From Paenibacillus campinasensis (lineage in GTDB: Bacteria; Bacillota; Bacilli; Paenibacillales; Paenibacillaceae), in the NCBI RefSeq assembly GCF_002272015.1, contig NZ_NPBY01000043.1, positions 1 to 64,000 on the forward strand: a DNA stretch of 64,000 nt, written 5' to 3'. The position numbers and the translations under genes are program-made. The notes below the pieces were generated by a model. The model was not told the origin of the DNA, made no database searches, and saw nothing but the letters and a program-made list of their open reading frames with translations. How positions within the stretch are numbered: the first letter of the stretch is position 1; every line of letters begins with the position of its first letter. This document shows, piece by piece, positions 15,813-24,462 of this stretch.

Positions 15813-17267
15813 TTAATCTTCACTATGTTCCATCAGTTCAGCCATCATTCGCTGCTTGACCTCCCATACCTCTTCGCTCAAGTTCACCCGGTAAATCTCC
15901 GGGTTCAGCTTGCGCAAATATTCCGGCCAGAATTGATCCAGCTGGGTGTCATGGTAGGCCCGAATCTCCTCCAGCTGCGGAAGCTCATACACAAGCTCTC
16001 CCTGAATAAAGATCGGCGTCAGCATCGGAACAGCTTCAAAGTTCTTCACATTCTTGCGCATGTATGGATGCAGCGGGTTAAACAGCTTGAGCTTGCCGTT
16101 CTCCGGCGGCATCTCTTCATGCGGGAAGCAGATATAATCGGCGATGGCTTTCCCGCTGCCATTGGAGATGATGCGATACACCTCTTTTTTTCCCGGTGTC
16201 GATACTTTCTCCGGATTGGCCGATATTTTGATGGTCGGTACCATCTTGCCGTCCACCTCACGCTCCACCAGCTTGTAAACCCCGCCCAGCGCCGGCTGGT
16301 CCGCTGCCGTAATCAGCTGGGTGCCCACGCCCCAGGTGTCGATCTTGGCGCCCTGCGCCTTCAGATCAAGAATCGTTCCCTCATCAAGATCGTTGGAGGC
16401 GACAATGCGGACATAATCAAGACCGGCGTCATCAAGCATTCTGCGCGCCTGAATCGAGAGATAAGCCAGATCGCCGCTGTCAAGACGGATCGCATTCATC
16501 CGCTTGCCCTGCGCCTCCAGCTTTTTCGCGGTGTTGATAGCATTCGGTATTCCGCTCTTCAGCGTATCAAACGTATCCACCAGCAGCGTGACCTGATCCG
16601 GCATCACCTGGGCAAAGATATCAAATGCTTCCTGCTCGCTTCGGAACGTCTGCACCCAGGAATGGGCGTGTGTCCCTTTCGTCGGAATCCCGAACTTCTC
16701 CCCGGCCAGCATGTTGGATGTCGCGTGAAAACCGGCGATGTAAGCGGCTCTGGCTCCCCATACGGCCGCGTCTGCCTCCTGGGCACGGCGGGTCCCGAAC
16801 TCCAGCAGCGTGTCATCCCCGGCCACCTGACGAATTCTGGACGCCTTCGTTGCGATCAGCGTCTGGAAGTTCATAAAGTTCAGAATGGCGGTTTCGACCA
16901 GCTGCGTTTCGAAGATCGTTCCTTCCACCCGAATGAGCGGCTCGTTCGGAAATACAAGCGCGCCCTCCTTCATGGCGTGGATGCTGCCCTTGAAGCGAAA
17001 GCGTCGCAGCTCCTCCAGAAATTCCGGCTTGTACTGCTCCTCCTGCTTCGCTAAATAGGCGATATCATCATCCGAGAAGGAGAGGGACTGAATGTAATTC
17101 ACGATTCTCTCCAGTCCGGCGAATACGGCATAGCCGTTGCCAAACGGAAGCTTTCTGAAATAGGCTTCAAACACCGCCTTCGTGTTATGAGAGCCGTTAA
17201 TCCAATGAGCGTACATCATATTAATCTGATATTTATCCGTATGCAGGGCCAATCCCGCTGTCATCAT
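15813..17267 (-). CDS. pncB: Nicotinate phosphoribosyltransferase
   Basis: About 484 residues. It converts nicotinate and PRPP to nicotinate mononucleotide with ATP, the committed step of the Preiss-Handler NAD salvage route. Family features: LALHTDKYQINMMYAHW at the N-terminus, FGTRRAQEADAA and IAGFHATSNMLAG in the middle, and RLDSGDLAYLS for phosphoribosyl binding. The first ATG (17276) touches the GGAGG, so I use the ATG at 17267, nine bases from it. It is downstream of pncA and the NrtR-like regulator gene, giving a complete nicotinamide-to-NaMN pathway. Confidence 0.95.
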   Translation of the reverse strand: MMTAGLALHTDKYQINMMYAHWINGSHNTKAVFEAYFRKLPFGNGYAVFAGLERIVNYIQSLSFSDDDIAYLAKQEEQYKPEFLEELRRFRFKGSIHAMKEGALVFPNEPLIRVEGTIFETQLVETAILNFMNFQTLIATKASRIRQVAGDDTLLEFGTRRAQEADAAVWGARAAYIAGFHATSNMLAGEKFGIPTKGTHAHSWVQTFRSEQEAFDIFAQVMPDQVTLLVDTFDTLKSGIPNAINTAKKLEAQGKRMNAIRLDSGDLAYLSIQARRMLDDAGLDYVRIVASNDLDEGTILDLKAQGAKIDTWGVGTQLITAADQPALGGVYKLVEREVDGKMVPTIKISANPEKVSTPGKKEVYRIISNGSGKAIADYICFPHEEMPPENGKLKLFNPLHPYMRKNVKNFEAVPMLTPIFIQGELVYELPQLEEIRAYHDTQLDQFWPEYLRKLNPEIYRVNLSEEVWEVKQRMMAELMEHSED

Positions 17268-17321
17268 CACGATCATCCTCCAGTTGCCCGGTCCATATAT
17301 GTCTCTCCGGGAGGTTCGTAC

Positions 17322-17412
17322 AAGTTGAACAGCAATGAACGGTTTAAAGTCAACCGGGTATAAGGACTTCCGACCGCTCTGGCGTTCTCTTGTCTAGTTC
17401 TTCGTTCAACTT
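17322..17412. repeat. Inverted repeat in the pncA-pncB gap
   Basis: AAGTTGAAC (17322-17330) and its exact reverse complement GTTCAACTT (17404-17412), separated by 73 bases, with further matching flanks (11 of 12 positions). It lies in the 159-base pncB leader region. It could form a long-range mRNA stem or a pair of protein sites; nothing more is evident. Confidence 0.5.
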
Positions 17413-17426
17413 ATACAGCTGTCAAT

Positions 17427-17969
17427 TTAAACGCTGCGAACGACGCTGGCGCCAAGGCTGCCGCTGAAATGACCCAAAGCCCACTTGTGGCCCTCCGGGT
17501 TAAAGCTTGCGACCGCATCCTCAAACACGGTAATATGATACCCTCGATTGTACGCATCCACCGCAGTGTGAAGCACACAGATGTCGGTGCAGACGCCGAT
17601 CAGATGAACCTCGGTAATACCGCGCTCCCGCAGCTTCTGATCCAGATCGGTTCCGCAAAAAGCACTGTAGCGTGTTTTGTCCATCCAATAGATCTGCTCT
17701 TTGCGCGCCTCGTACACATCCTTCAAAGCGCCGTACAGGTCGTGGCCACTGGTTCCCCGGATATTATGCGGAGGAAACAGCTTCGTCTCCGGATGATAGG
17801 AATCATCGCGCTCATGAAGATCCACCGCCATCACCACATAATCCCCTTGATCACAGAACGATTCTGTCAGCCTGGCGATCGTAGGCTCAATCTCGATTGC
17901 CGGCTTGCCGACCGGAAGATTCCCGTCCACGAAATCATTCGTGAAATCAATCACGATTAAAGCTTTCAT
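17427..17969 (-). CDS. pncA: Nicotinamidase / isochorismatase-family hydrolase
   Basis: 180 residues. It hydrolyses nicotinamide to nicotinate and ammonia. The cysteine-hydrolase triad is visible: Asp in VIDFTNDF (about residue 8), Lys in MDKTRYSAF (about 97) and Cys in VCTDICVLHTA (about 130). Metal ligands are likely in AVDLHERDD. It feeds pncB downstream, and the NrtR-like gene lies 90 bases upstream on the same strand. Confidence 0.93.
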   Translation of the reverse strand: MKALIVIDFTNDFVDGNLPVGKPAIEIEPTIARLTESFCDQGDYVVMAVDLHERDDSYHPETKLFPPHNIRGTSGHDLYGALKDVYEARKEQIYWMDKTRYSAFCGTDLDQKLRERGITEVHLIGVCTDICVLHTAVDAYNRGYHITVFEDAVASFNPEGHKWALGHFSGSLGASVVRSV

Positions 17970-18059
17970 CCATCAACACTCCTTTGCCATCGATTGGAAT
18001 GCAACTTGTTCCTTACACTTAACGACAAGCTGACTTGGAGTCCGGCTGCAGCTGAAACT

Positions 18060-18845
18060 TTACGTATAAATGGACAGCAGCGGCGAATGGTCCGTGAACC
18101 GGTACAGCTGCGCCGGCCGCTGGGAATACTGATTCGAGCTGAGCGGATTGCCTTCCTCGTCCCGAACCTCCTCCAGAATTCCTTTTCTGCTGCGGGTGGA
18201 GGTGATCTTGCGGATAAAGTTCGGCTCATTAAATTCAGGCACAACCGTTTGAATGACCTGATACAGCTCGCTTAATGTAAAATGCTCCGGCAGAAATTGT
18301 CTGGCAATGGTCGTCTGCAGCATCTGCAGCTGAATTTTCCGATAAGCATCCATAATGATCTTGCGGTGGTCAAACGCCAGCTCCAGTTCTTCCAGCGCCT
18401 CTTCCATCGTGAACAGGCCGACTTCCTCAGCATCATCCGCCGCCTGTCGATGCTCCAGCATCCATTCCTCCACCAGGGCAAAAAAAGCATGGCTGATGAT
18501 CCAGCCCCGAGGATCGCGCCCCGGCGCGCTGTATACCCCCAAATATTCGAGATGACCGCCATCCACGCCGGTCTCCTCCTTCAGCTCACGCTTGGCCGCA
18601 TCGTAGATGGACTCACTCTCGCGGCAAAATCCGCCCGGCAGTGCCCACATGCCTGCAAATGGCCAGGAGCGGCGCCGAATGAGCATGACCTTCAGCTCCC
18701 GAATCGGCAGCGTCTTGGTCACCGTCTTCCGTTCCCGCTTCGTGAGCGTAAACATGACTATATCAGCAGGAACCCCGTCCGGTGTTCGATATTTCTTGCC
18801 GCTGCTCTTCGGCTTCTGTTCATGATCTGTCATTTCCATCACCAT
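18060..18845 (-). CDS. nrtR: NrtR-like Nudix regulator of NAD metabolism
   Basis: 261 residues in two parts. An N-terminal Nudix domain (about 25-170) has an intact box, G-x5-E-x7-REL-x-EE-T-GV (GGFCRESES through ELKEETGV). A C-terminal winged-helix region (about 190-255) has FTLSELYQVIQTV, NFIRK and RPAQLYRF, which fit the NrtR regulator family, whose DNA binding is controlled by ADP-ribose. The regulator assignment is supported by the adjacent pncA and pncB. Because the Nudix box is intact it may also hydrolyse ADP-ribose. Its own promoter carries overlapping palindromes (18850-18871). Confidence 0.82.
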   Translation of the reverse strand: MVMEMTDHEQKPKSSGKKYRTPDGVPADIVMFTLTKRERKTVTKTLPIRELKVMLIRRRSWPFAGMWALPGGFCRESESIYDAAKRELKEETGVDGGHLEYLGVYSAPGRDPRGWIISHAFFALVEEWMLEHRQAADDAEEVGLFTMEEALEELELAFDHRKIIMDAYRKIQLQMLQTTIARQFLPEHFTLSELYQVIQTVVPEFNEPNFIRKITSTRSRKGILEEVRDEEGNPLSSNQYSQRPAQLYRFTDHSPLLSIYT

Positions 18846-18849
18846 AACT

Positions 18850-18871
18850 ATTATTTTGATAATTTCATTAT
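18850..18871. promoter_or_regulatory. Candidate autoregulatory operator of the NrtR-like gene
   Basis: Two overlapping perfect inverted repeats: ATTAT-N4-ATAAT (18850-18863) and ATAAT-N3-ATTAT (18859-18871). They cover the -10 and start region of the promoter below. Binding by NrtR is inference. Confidence 0.5.
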
Positions 18872-18894
18872 GACATATTTGTTTGCATTGTCAA
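18867..18894 (-). promoter_or_regulatory. Promoter of the NrtR-like gene
   Basis: On the minus strand TTGACA (18894-18889), 16-base spacer, CATAAT (18872-18867) with an extended TG. It sits upstream of the regulator gene start at 18845. Confidence 0.65.
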
Positions 18895-18999
18895 GATATA
18901 TTGACTTTATTTTAACAGGATTATGCAAAAGTTCACCTTTAACTTGCCCTGCTGCTCTCTGTTTTACCGCATCATTTATGTAGGAAGGCACATAAAGCG

Positions 19000-19026
19000 A
19001 AAAAAGGCGCGGAACCAGTCCGCACC
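19000..19026 (-). terminator. Terminator of the miaB-ricA unit
   Basis: GGCGCGGA (19006-19013) pairs with TCCGCACC (19019-19026), one wobble, followed on the minus strand by six T. Confidence 0.85.
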
Positions 19027-19032
19027 TTCTCC

Positions 19033-19488
19033 TTACCCGCAGCTGCTCGGCGGCATGTCTTTCCCGGTTTCCACATTGACCTTCTCCGAAACGGTGTCAT
19101 GGATGACCGAAACGACAAGTTGTAGCAAATAGTTGATGTCGCTTTGGGTTTGCTGGAATTCCACCACAAGCGGAATGCTGTCGATCTCGTCCTGCAGCTC
19201 TTCGATTTCCCGTTCAATCTTCGCCACCATCTCCTGGTTCTTGAAGGTTTCGAAAGCGACGATTTCTTTCTGCTTTTTCTTAATCTGCTTAATCAAATCC
19301 TGCACGCGCTCATGATTGCGGATTTTTTCCTCCGCCTGCTTGAACATTTTGACTTCTTCACTGGATGAAATCAGCTCGGCCAGCTCTTCCGCCTTGGCCA
19401 TAATATCGTCGCGAATAATCAATTCTCTTGTATTGTAGCTTGTCATTCCGTACGCGTTCACACGACCATGCTCTTGTGCCACATTCAT
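19033..19488 (-). CDS. ricA: RicA (YmcA) family regulator
   Basis: Up to 151 residues, a DUF964 helical protein matching B. subtilis RicA/YmcA from the MTSYNTRELI segment (residue 15) onward. RicA with RicF and RicT promotes RNase Y-dependent mRNA maturation, competence, sporulation and biofilm formation. The first ATG has GGAG two bases away; the internal ATG at 19446 fits the family length (137 residues) but has a poor RBS. B. subtilis RicA carries several C-terminal Fe-S cysteines; here only one cysteine (SSCG end) is present. It is directly downstream of miaB, as in B. subtilis, and rny is also in this window. Confidence 0.85.
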   Translation of the reverse strand: MNVAQEHGRVNAYGMTSYNTRELIIRDDIMAKAEELAELISSSEEVKMFKQAEEKIRNHERVQDLIKQIKKKQKEIVAFETFKNQEMVAKIEREIEELQDEIDSIPLVVEFQQTQSDINYLLQLVVSVIHDTVSEKVNVETGKDMPPSSCG

Positions 19489-19547
19489 CGCTCCAATTCT
19501 ATCCTCAATTCGGTTATTGTTATTCCTGAATCCGTTGGATTGCTTCG

Positions 19548-21107
19548 TTATACCGCATCCGGCGTACTGACCGGCTCCGGTACCATTTCCCCTTTAATAT
19601 ACCATGTTTTTGGATCGGTAATTTGTACATGGACAAAGCTTCCGATCAGATCTGCCGTCCCTTCAAAATGAACCAGCTTGTTCGTGCGGGTGCGGCCGGA
19701 CAGCATCGATTCGTTGTTCTTGCTGACGCCTTCCACAAGCACTTCCACCGTCTGGCCCATCAGTCGGTCATTGCTCTTGCGGCTGAACTCGTTAATCGCT
19801 GCGTTAAGACGCTGAAGACGCTCGCTCTTGACCTCCATCGGAACATTGTCCTCCATCACGGCGGCCGGTGTCCCTTCACGAGGCGAATAGATGAACGTAA
19901 AGGCGGAGTCGTATCCGACCTCCCGCACCAGCGAGAGCGTCTCTTCAAACTGCTCATCCGTCTCTCCCGGGAAGCCAACGATGATGTCGGTGGTAAGCAC
20001 CACGTCCGGAATTGCCGCCTTGATCTTGCGGACCAGCTCCAGATACGATTCGCGGGTGTACTTGCGGCTCATTTTCTTCAAGATTTGCGAGCTGCCGGAC
20101 TGCACCGGCAGGTGAATATGCTCCACCAGATTGCCGCCTTTGGCAAGCACCTCAATCAGATGGTCATCAAAATCCCGCGGATGAGAGGTTGTAAACCGCA
20201 CGCGCGGAATATCGATCTTATGAATGTCATCCATCAGATCAGCAAATGTATAGTTGATATCGGTAAAATCTTTTCCGTAAGCATTGACATTCTGACCCAG
20301 CAGCGTAATTTCCTTATAGCCCTGACGCGCCAGTTCACGCACTTCGGCGATAACATCCTCCGGTCGGCGGCTCCGCTCCTTGCCCCGCGTATAAGGGACG
20401 ATGCAGTACGTGCAGAACTTGTCGCAGCCATACATGATGTTCACCCAGCCGCGAAGCCCTTCCCGCTTCTTCGGCAGGTTCTCCACGATGTCGCCTTCCT
20501 TGGACCATACCTCAACCACCATCTCCTTGCTGAACAGCGCCTCCTGGATGAGATGAGGCAGACGGTGAATGTTGTGTGTGCCAAAGATCAGATCAACGAA
20601 GCCGTGTTTTTGCAAAATGCGTTTGACGACCGCTTCCTCCTGCGACATGCAGCCGCAGACGCCCAGCAGCAGATCCGGTTTCTCGGTCTTCAGATGCTTG
20701 AGATGCCCCAGCTCGCCAAACACTTTGTCCTCGGCATTCTCTCGAATGGCACAGGTGTTCAGCAGAATGATGTCCGCCTCTTTGCGGTCCTCCGTAGGCG
20801 AATAGCCCATCTGCTCGAGCAGCCCCTTGATCGTCTCGGAGTCATGCTCATTCATCTGACACCCGTACGTATACACCAGATAGTGCTTGCCCGCGCCGAT
20901 GCCCTTCAGCTCACTAGGAACCGCGGTATCGTACAGCACCTCGACGCTCTGTTTGCCACGCTGCTTCTCTTGTCTATGGTTAGGCTCCGATAGAATATTG
21001 ATTTCCCTGCCGTTAATGCGGATTCGCTTTCCGTTCTCGTCCTCGGAGAGAATCTTCGCACTGGAAAAATCAAAATACTTGGAGTAGTCCTTCGTTTCTT
21101 TGGACAT
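19548..21107 (-). CDS. miaB: tRNA-2-methylthio-N6-dimethylallyladenosine synthase
   Basis: 519 residues. It adds the methylthio group to i6A37 of tRNAs reading UNN codons. Radical-SAM cysteines are in CDKFCTYC (about residue 230); the second cluster ligands are in [17 protein letters not shown] and [12 protein letters not shown]-terminal TRAM domain ends the protein. An N-terminal extension of about 65 residues (with the [14 protein letters not shown] start) is as in B. subtilis MiaB. ATG at 21107 follows AAGGAG; a GTG four codons earlier overlaps that site. ricA follows 60 bases downstream. Confidence 0.95.
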   Translation of the reverse strand: MSKETKDYSKYFDFSSAKILSEDENGKRIRINGREINILSEPNHRQEKQRGKQSVEVLYDTAVPSELKGIGAGKHYLVYTYGCQMNEHDSETIKGLLEQMGYSPTEDRKEADIILLNTCAIRENAEDKVFGELGHLKHLKTEKPDLLLGVCGCMSQEEAVVKRILQKHGFVDLIFGTHNIHRLPHLIQEALFSKEMVVEVWSKEGDIVENLPKKREGLRGWVNIMYGCDKFCTYCIVPYTRGKERSRRPEDVIAEVRELARQGYKEITLLGQNVNAYGKDFTDINYTFADLMDDIHKIDIPRVRFTTSHPRDFDDHLIEVLAKGGNLVEHIHLPVQSGSSQILKKMSRKYTRESYLELVRKIKAAIPDVVLTTDIIVGFPGETDEQFEETLSLVREVGYDSAFTFIYSPREGTPAAVMEDNVPMEVKSERLQRLNAAINEFSRKSNDRLMGQTVEVLVEGVSKNNESMLSGRTRTNKLVHFEGTADLIGSFVHVQITDPKTWYIKGEMVPEPVSTPDAV

Positions 21108-21260
21108 GCAACAGGTCACTCCTTATGCTCCGTTAAATCTCTTGTAATCCGATTGTATAATTTTGTTATGAAAAGCGGCCAGATAGGCACTGTTTTTAAT
21201 TATATCATGATCTTGAGGGCTAAGCTACCATACCGGGGCGATGATTTGCCCGGCATACAG

Positions 21261-21303
21261 CAAAAAGAGCCGGCGGATCAAATGGCATGATCCCGGCTCT
21301 TCA
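21261..21303 (-). terminator. Terminator of pduL
   Basis: AAGAGCCG and GGATCA on the left pair with TGATCC and CGGCTCTT on the right, then TTTTTG on the minus strand. A strong hairpin 78 bases past the pduL stop. Confidence 0.85.
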
Positions 21304-21380
21304 AGCGAGGCGGCCCTGGACGACATATACAGCCGTTTTCGTCAGCTCCAAGGTGCACCTTATTCGATTCTCAGTATGTG

Positions 21381-21953
21381 TTAGTCCACGATTTCCGCAG
21401 TGTCCCCGGTTCTTGCGCCGGCTGCATTCGCTTCGTCGGTATCGATATGCATATCGAGGGCGAAGCTGTCGGATACGCGAGCAATGACGTTCTCGAACAC
21501 AACGCCGCGCTCACCGCCCAAACGGACTTTCAGCAGATCTTTATCTTTAATGCCCCATTTCTCGGCATCGGATGTATGGAAATGAATATGACGGGCAGCG
21601 ATGATGACCCCTTGGTCAATCGTAACTTCGCCAGCCGGCCCTTTAATCGTAATACCTGGCGTTCCCTCAATGTTGCCGGATTCGCGTACAGGTGCCTTCA
21701 CACCAAGCGCGAAGGAATCCGTAAGGGAGATCTCCAGCTGGGTTGCAGGACGTGCAGGTCCCAAAATTCTCACTTTATCAAATTGCCCCTTCGTGCCGAT
21801 TACCGCCACCGTTTCGTTAGCAGCGAATTGTCCAGGCTGGGACAATGGCTTGAATTCCGTCAATTGATATCCTGGTCCGAACAATGTCTCAATATGTTCT
21901 TGTGTCAAATGGATATGGCGGGCAGATACACCCACCGGTACAGTTTTGCTCAC
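21381..21953 (-). CDS. pduL: Phosphate propanoyltransferase (PduL-type phosphotransacylase)
   Basis: 190 residues with the duplicated PduL beta-barrel and its two zinc-binding His motifs, SARHIHLT near the N-terminus and AARHIHFH in the middle. It interconverts acyl-CoA and acyl-phosphate (propanoyl or acetyl). The open frame begins at 21998, but the GTG at 21953 has AAGGAG eight bases upstream, so I start there. No propanediol-utilisation or microcompartment genes are nearby, so it is probably a general phosphotransacetylase. Confidence 0.9.
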   Translation of the reverse strand: MSKTVPVGVSARHIHLTQEHIETLFGPGYQLTEFKPLSQPGQFAANETVAVIGTKGQFDKVRILGPARPATQLEISLTDSFALGVKAPVRESGNIEGTPGITIKGPAGEVTIDQGVIIAARHIHFHTSDAEKWGIKDKDLLKVRLGGERGVVFENVIARVSDSFALDMHIDTDEANAAGARTGDTAEIVD

Positions 21954-22018
21954 CTGACTCACTCCTTGTTTTTCTCTATATGCTGTACATGCCACCACCT
22001 ATTATACTCTCTATTACC

Positions 22019-22059
22019 CAAAAATAAAAAGGCAGACCGATGACATCGTTCTGCCTTTT
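22019..22059 (-). terminator. Terminator of the dipeptidase gene
   Basis: AAAGGCAG pairs with CTGCCTTT with an internal CGATG/CGTT element; the minus strand continues into TTTTTATTTTT. Confidence 0.8.
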
Positions 22060-22127
22060 GCCCGATTTCGTGACTATTTATTGAAAATGAGGCGGCTAAC
22101 ACCGAATTCCGGTGCTCGCTGCGCGCG

Positions 22128-23084
22128 TCATGATTTTTCACTATGCATCGCCGGCAGGTTCGCTTCCAGAAACCGAAGGGCATTGCCGGACATCCAGCCA
22201 TCGACTTGGGACGCCGAATAATGCTTCAACAGCAGCTCTGCCAGATCCGGATAAGCGCCGGGATGCTCCAGCCCCCTGACCCACTCGTCAATCCCGTCAA
22301 AATCGGAGCCGAACATCAGGTGCGCTTCGCCGCCCAACTCGCAAATCTTCTCAATATGGGGCAGCACATCCTCCATCTTTACCAGGCCTGTACCGTTCTT
22401 GATGAACCAAGGGACAAACGTAACGCCAACAAGCCCGTTTAGCGCGATCACCGCCCGAATCTGATCATCGGCCAGGTTCCGGGGATGGGGACATACCGAA
22501 TCGGCATTGGAATGAGAAGCGATGATGGGCGCCTGCGTCAGCTCGGTCAACTCCCAGAACGATGCCCGTGACAGATGGGATACATCCAGCAGCATGCCGA
22601 TTTCGTTGCACCGCTTCACCAGTTCACGACCGCGCAGGGTAAGCCCGCCGTTTCGCTTCTCCATCGCCCCGTCCGCCGCCCAGTTGGCATAATTCCAGGT
22701 GACGCCGAGAAAGCGAACGCCAAGCTTGTATAGTACGTCGACATAAAACAACTGCCCTTCCAGTCCATCGGCCCCCTCCAGAGACAGCAGTCCCCATTGC
22801 TTGCCTCCCTGCCGGATGTTATACACCTGCTCTTTCCACTGCAGCCACTCCAGATGTCCGGCACGATGGATCCGATCGCGGAATACCTCAATCTGGGCAA
22901 GGATTCGCTCCATCGAAGGCTTTCCGTACTGCTCGGACAAGAACACGGCAAACACCTGAAGGTCGAGGGAGCCTTCCTCCATTCGCTTTAACGTGACGTC
23001 CATATCCGGAGCATCAACAAACGAAGCCTGCGGATTTTGCCACATTTTGCTGAGTGCATCACAATGAAAATCGACCACCCGCAT
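22128..23084 (-). CDS. Membrane dipeptidase, peptidase family M19
   Basis: 318 residues, the renal-dipeptidase (TIM barrel, two-zinc) family. Motifs: DFHCD at residues 5-9, LEGADGLEG, LLDVSHLSRASFWEL, ASHSN and GSDFDGIDEW near the C-terminus, supplying metal-binding His, Asp and Glu. It hydrolyses dipeptides including D-amino acid types. No signal peptide is seen, so it is probably cytosolic despite the family name. It stands between spoVS and pduL on the same strand with terminators on both sides. Confidence 0.9.
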   Translation of the reverse strand: MRVVDFHCDALSKMWQNPQASFVDAPDMDVTLKRMEEGSLDLQVFAVFLSEQYGKPSMERILAQIEVFRDRIHRAGHLEWLQWKEQVYNIRQGGKQWGLLSLEGADGLEGQLFYVDVLYKLGVRFLGVTWNYANWAADGAMEKRNGGLTLRGRELVKRCNEIGMLLDVSHLSRASFWELTELTQAPIIASHSNADSVCPHPRNLADDQIRAVIALNGLVGVTFVPWFIKNGTGLVKMEDVLPHIEKICELGGEAHLMFGSDFDGIDEWVRGLEHPGAYPDLAELLLKHYSASQVDGWMSGNALRFLEANLPAMHSEKS

Positions 23085-23126
23085 CCCAAAGGTCCCCCTT
23101 CATCAAGGAATATATCGATTCACAGC

Positions 23127-23172
23127 AAAAAGCCTGTTTACATCCAGGTGCAGCCCCCGCAGGTAAACAGGC
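23127..23172 (-). terminator. Terminator of spoVS
   Basis: GCCTGTTTAC (23132-23141) pairs perfectly with GTAAACAGGC (23163-23172); five T follow on the minus strand. Confidence 0.88.
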
Positions 23173-23190
23173 CAAACGTCACTTCCAACA

Positions 23191-23451
23191 TTATCTAGGT
23201 TCTACGATCAATTTAATCGCCGTCCGGTCCTCGCCATCAATCACAATATCCGTAAAAGCAGGAATACAGATCAAGTCCACCCCGCTCGGTGCTACAAATC
23301 CCCGGGCAATCGCTACCGCTTTAATAGCCTGGTTCAGTGCTCCCGCCCCAATCGCTTGCAGTTCCGCTCCGCCGCGTTCACGTAGAACCCCAGCCAGCGC
23401 TCCTGCCACTGAATTCGGATTGGATTTGGCTGAAACTTTTAATACTTCCAT
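23191..23451 (-). CDS. spoVS: Stage V sporulation protein S
   Basis: 86 residues, the full usual length, beginning MEVLKVSAKSNPNSVAGALA and ending KLIVEPR. SpoVS is a small Alba-like protein needed for normal sporulation after stage V in B. subtilis. RBS GGGGAGG precedes the ATG. A sigma-H-like promoter lies upstream (23509-23533). Confidence 0.96.
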   Translation of the reverse strand: MEVLKVSAKSNPNSVAGALAGVLRERGGAELQAIGAGALNQAIKAVAIARGFVAPSGVDLICIPAFTDIVIDGEDRTAIKLIVEPR

Positions 23452-23508
23452 GGTAAGTACCTCCCCTGGGAATGTTGAGTGATCGTTTGCTTCTGCTTAG
23501 TAGATGTT

Positions 23509-23533
23509 ATTCGTGAGAGGAGAAAAAATTCCT
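23509..23533 (-). promoter_or_regulatory. Candidate sigma-H promoter of spoVS
   Basis: On the minus strand AGGAATT (23533-23527), 11-base spacer, CACGAAT ending at 23509. This fits the sigma-H pattern AGGAWWT / GAAT except for one base; spoVS is sigma-H dependent in B. subtilis. Confidence 0.55.
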
Positions 23534-23577
23534 TCTTTTTGTTGGTGTCCTACATTATTAACCGTTTATGGCGCCCT

Positions 23578-24381
23578 TCAATCCATCCTCCATTCGTCCT
23601 CGTAAAGGCGAATTTTTTCAATTTTGCGAGCTTTGCCTGTCGCTTCGTCAATATCTGCATAGACGGCATGAAAATGCCATTTCCCCTCATCCACCTGGAA
23701 CCGGGCCGGAAGCTGGGTTTTGAACTTGTACAGCACCGCTTCGCGCTGCATGCCAAGCACACCTTCCTTCGAGCCTACCATGCCCGTGTCGGTCAGATAG
23801 GCCGTTCCGCCCGGCAGAATCGTGTCGTCATTGCTCTGAACATGGGTATGCGTGCCGACCACCATCGACACCCGTCCGTCGAGATGCCAGCCCATGGCGA
23901 TTTTCTCCGATGTCGCCTCAGCGTGAAAATCAACCAGAATGCACTTCGTTTCCGCTCGCAGCTCATCCACGATGTCATCTGCCGCACGGAATGGACAATC
24001 GATCGCCGGCAGAAACGTTCTTCCTTGCAGATTCACAATCGCCAGCTGCTTGCCGTTGCCCTTAACGATGGTATATCCTCTTCCCGGTGTTCCCGGCGGG
24101 AAATTGGCCGGCCGAACCATTCTCGGCTCATCGTCGATGAATTCGAATATGTCCCGGTTGTCCCATGTATGGTTGCCCATCGTAATCCCGTGAACGCCCA
24201 GATTAAAAAACTCATTGGCAATGGCAGACGTAATGCCCCGTCCAGATGCCGCATTCTCCCCGTTGGCAATGATGATATGCGGATTATATTTGCTTTTCAG
24301 TTCCGGCAGGCAGGACTTCAATGCCTTGCGCCCCGTGCTGCCGACGATATCTCCGATGAATAAAACGTTGATGTCAATCAC
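23578..24381 (-). CDS. ymdB: YmdB-family metallophosphoesterase (TIGR00282)
   Basis: 267 residues from GTG 24381, close to the B. subtilis YmdB length of 264. Calcineurin-like metal motifs: FIGDIVGSTGR, NGENAA, MGNHTWD, DFHAEATSEK and GTHTHVQSND. YmdB hydrolyses cyclic nucleotides and affects biofilm/motility choice. The open frame extends 22 codons further upstream, but that part matches nothing and AAGGAG lies directly before the GTG, so the exact start (GTG or the following ATT) is uncertain. It follows rny, as in B. subtilis. Confidence 0.9.
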   Translation of the reverse strand: MIDINVLFIGDIVGSTGRKALKSCLPELKSKYNPHIIIANGENAASGRGITSAIANEFFNLGVHGITMGNHTWDNRDIFEFIDDEPRMVRPANFPPGTPGRGYTIVKGNGKQLAIVNLQGRTFLPAIDCPFRAADDIVDELRAETKCILVDFHAEATSEKIAMGWHLDGRVSMVVGTHTHVQSNDDTILPGGTAYLTDTGMVGSKEGVLGMQREAVLYKFKTQLPARFQVDEGKWHFHAVYADIDEATGKARKIEKIRLYEDEWRMD

Positions 24382-24422
24382 GCTCCTTAGAATACGCTGT
24401 GTGTTCCTTCTGCAACTTAATG

Positions 24423-24450
24423 AAAAAAGTGGCCGGGTTGCGGCCACTTT
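24423..24450 (-). terminator. Terminator between rny and ymdB
   Basis: AAAGTGGCC pairs with GGCCACTTT around a 7-base loop; six T on the minus strand. Confidence 0.85.
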
Positions 24451-24462
24451 CGGACTTTAAGC

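Noticed and set aside
19623..20993. A 456-codon plus-strand ORF opposite miaB
   Set aside because: Shadow of a GC-rich gene: no RBS, no recognisable domain, and miaB on the other strand has every family motif. The same reasoning removes other long antisense frames such as 3974-5215, 15825-17054 and 36110-37282.
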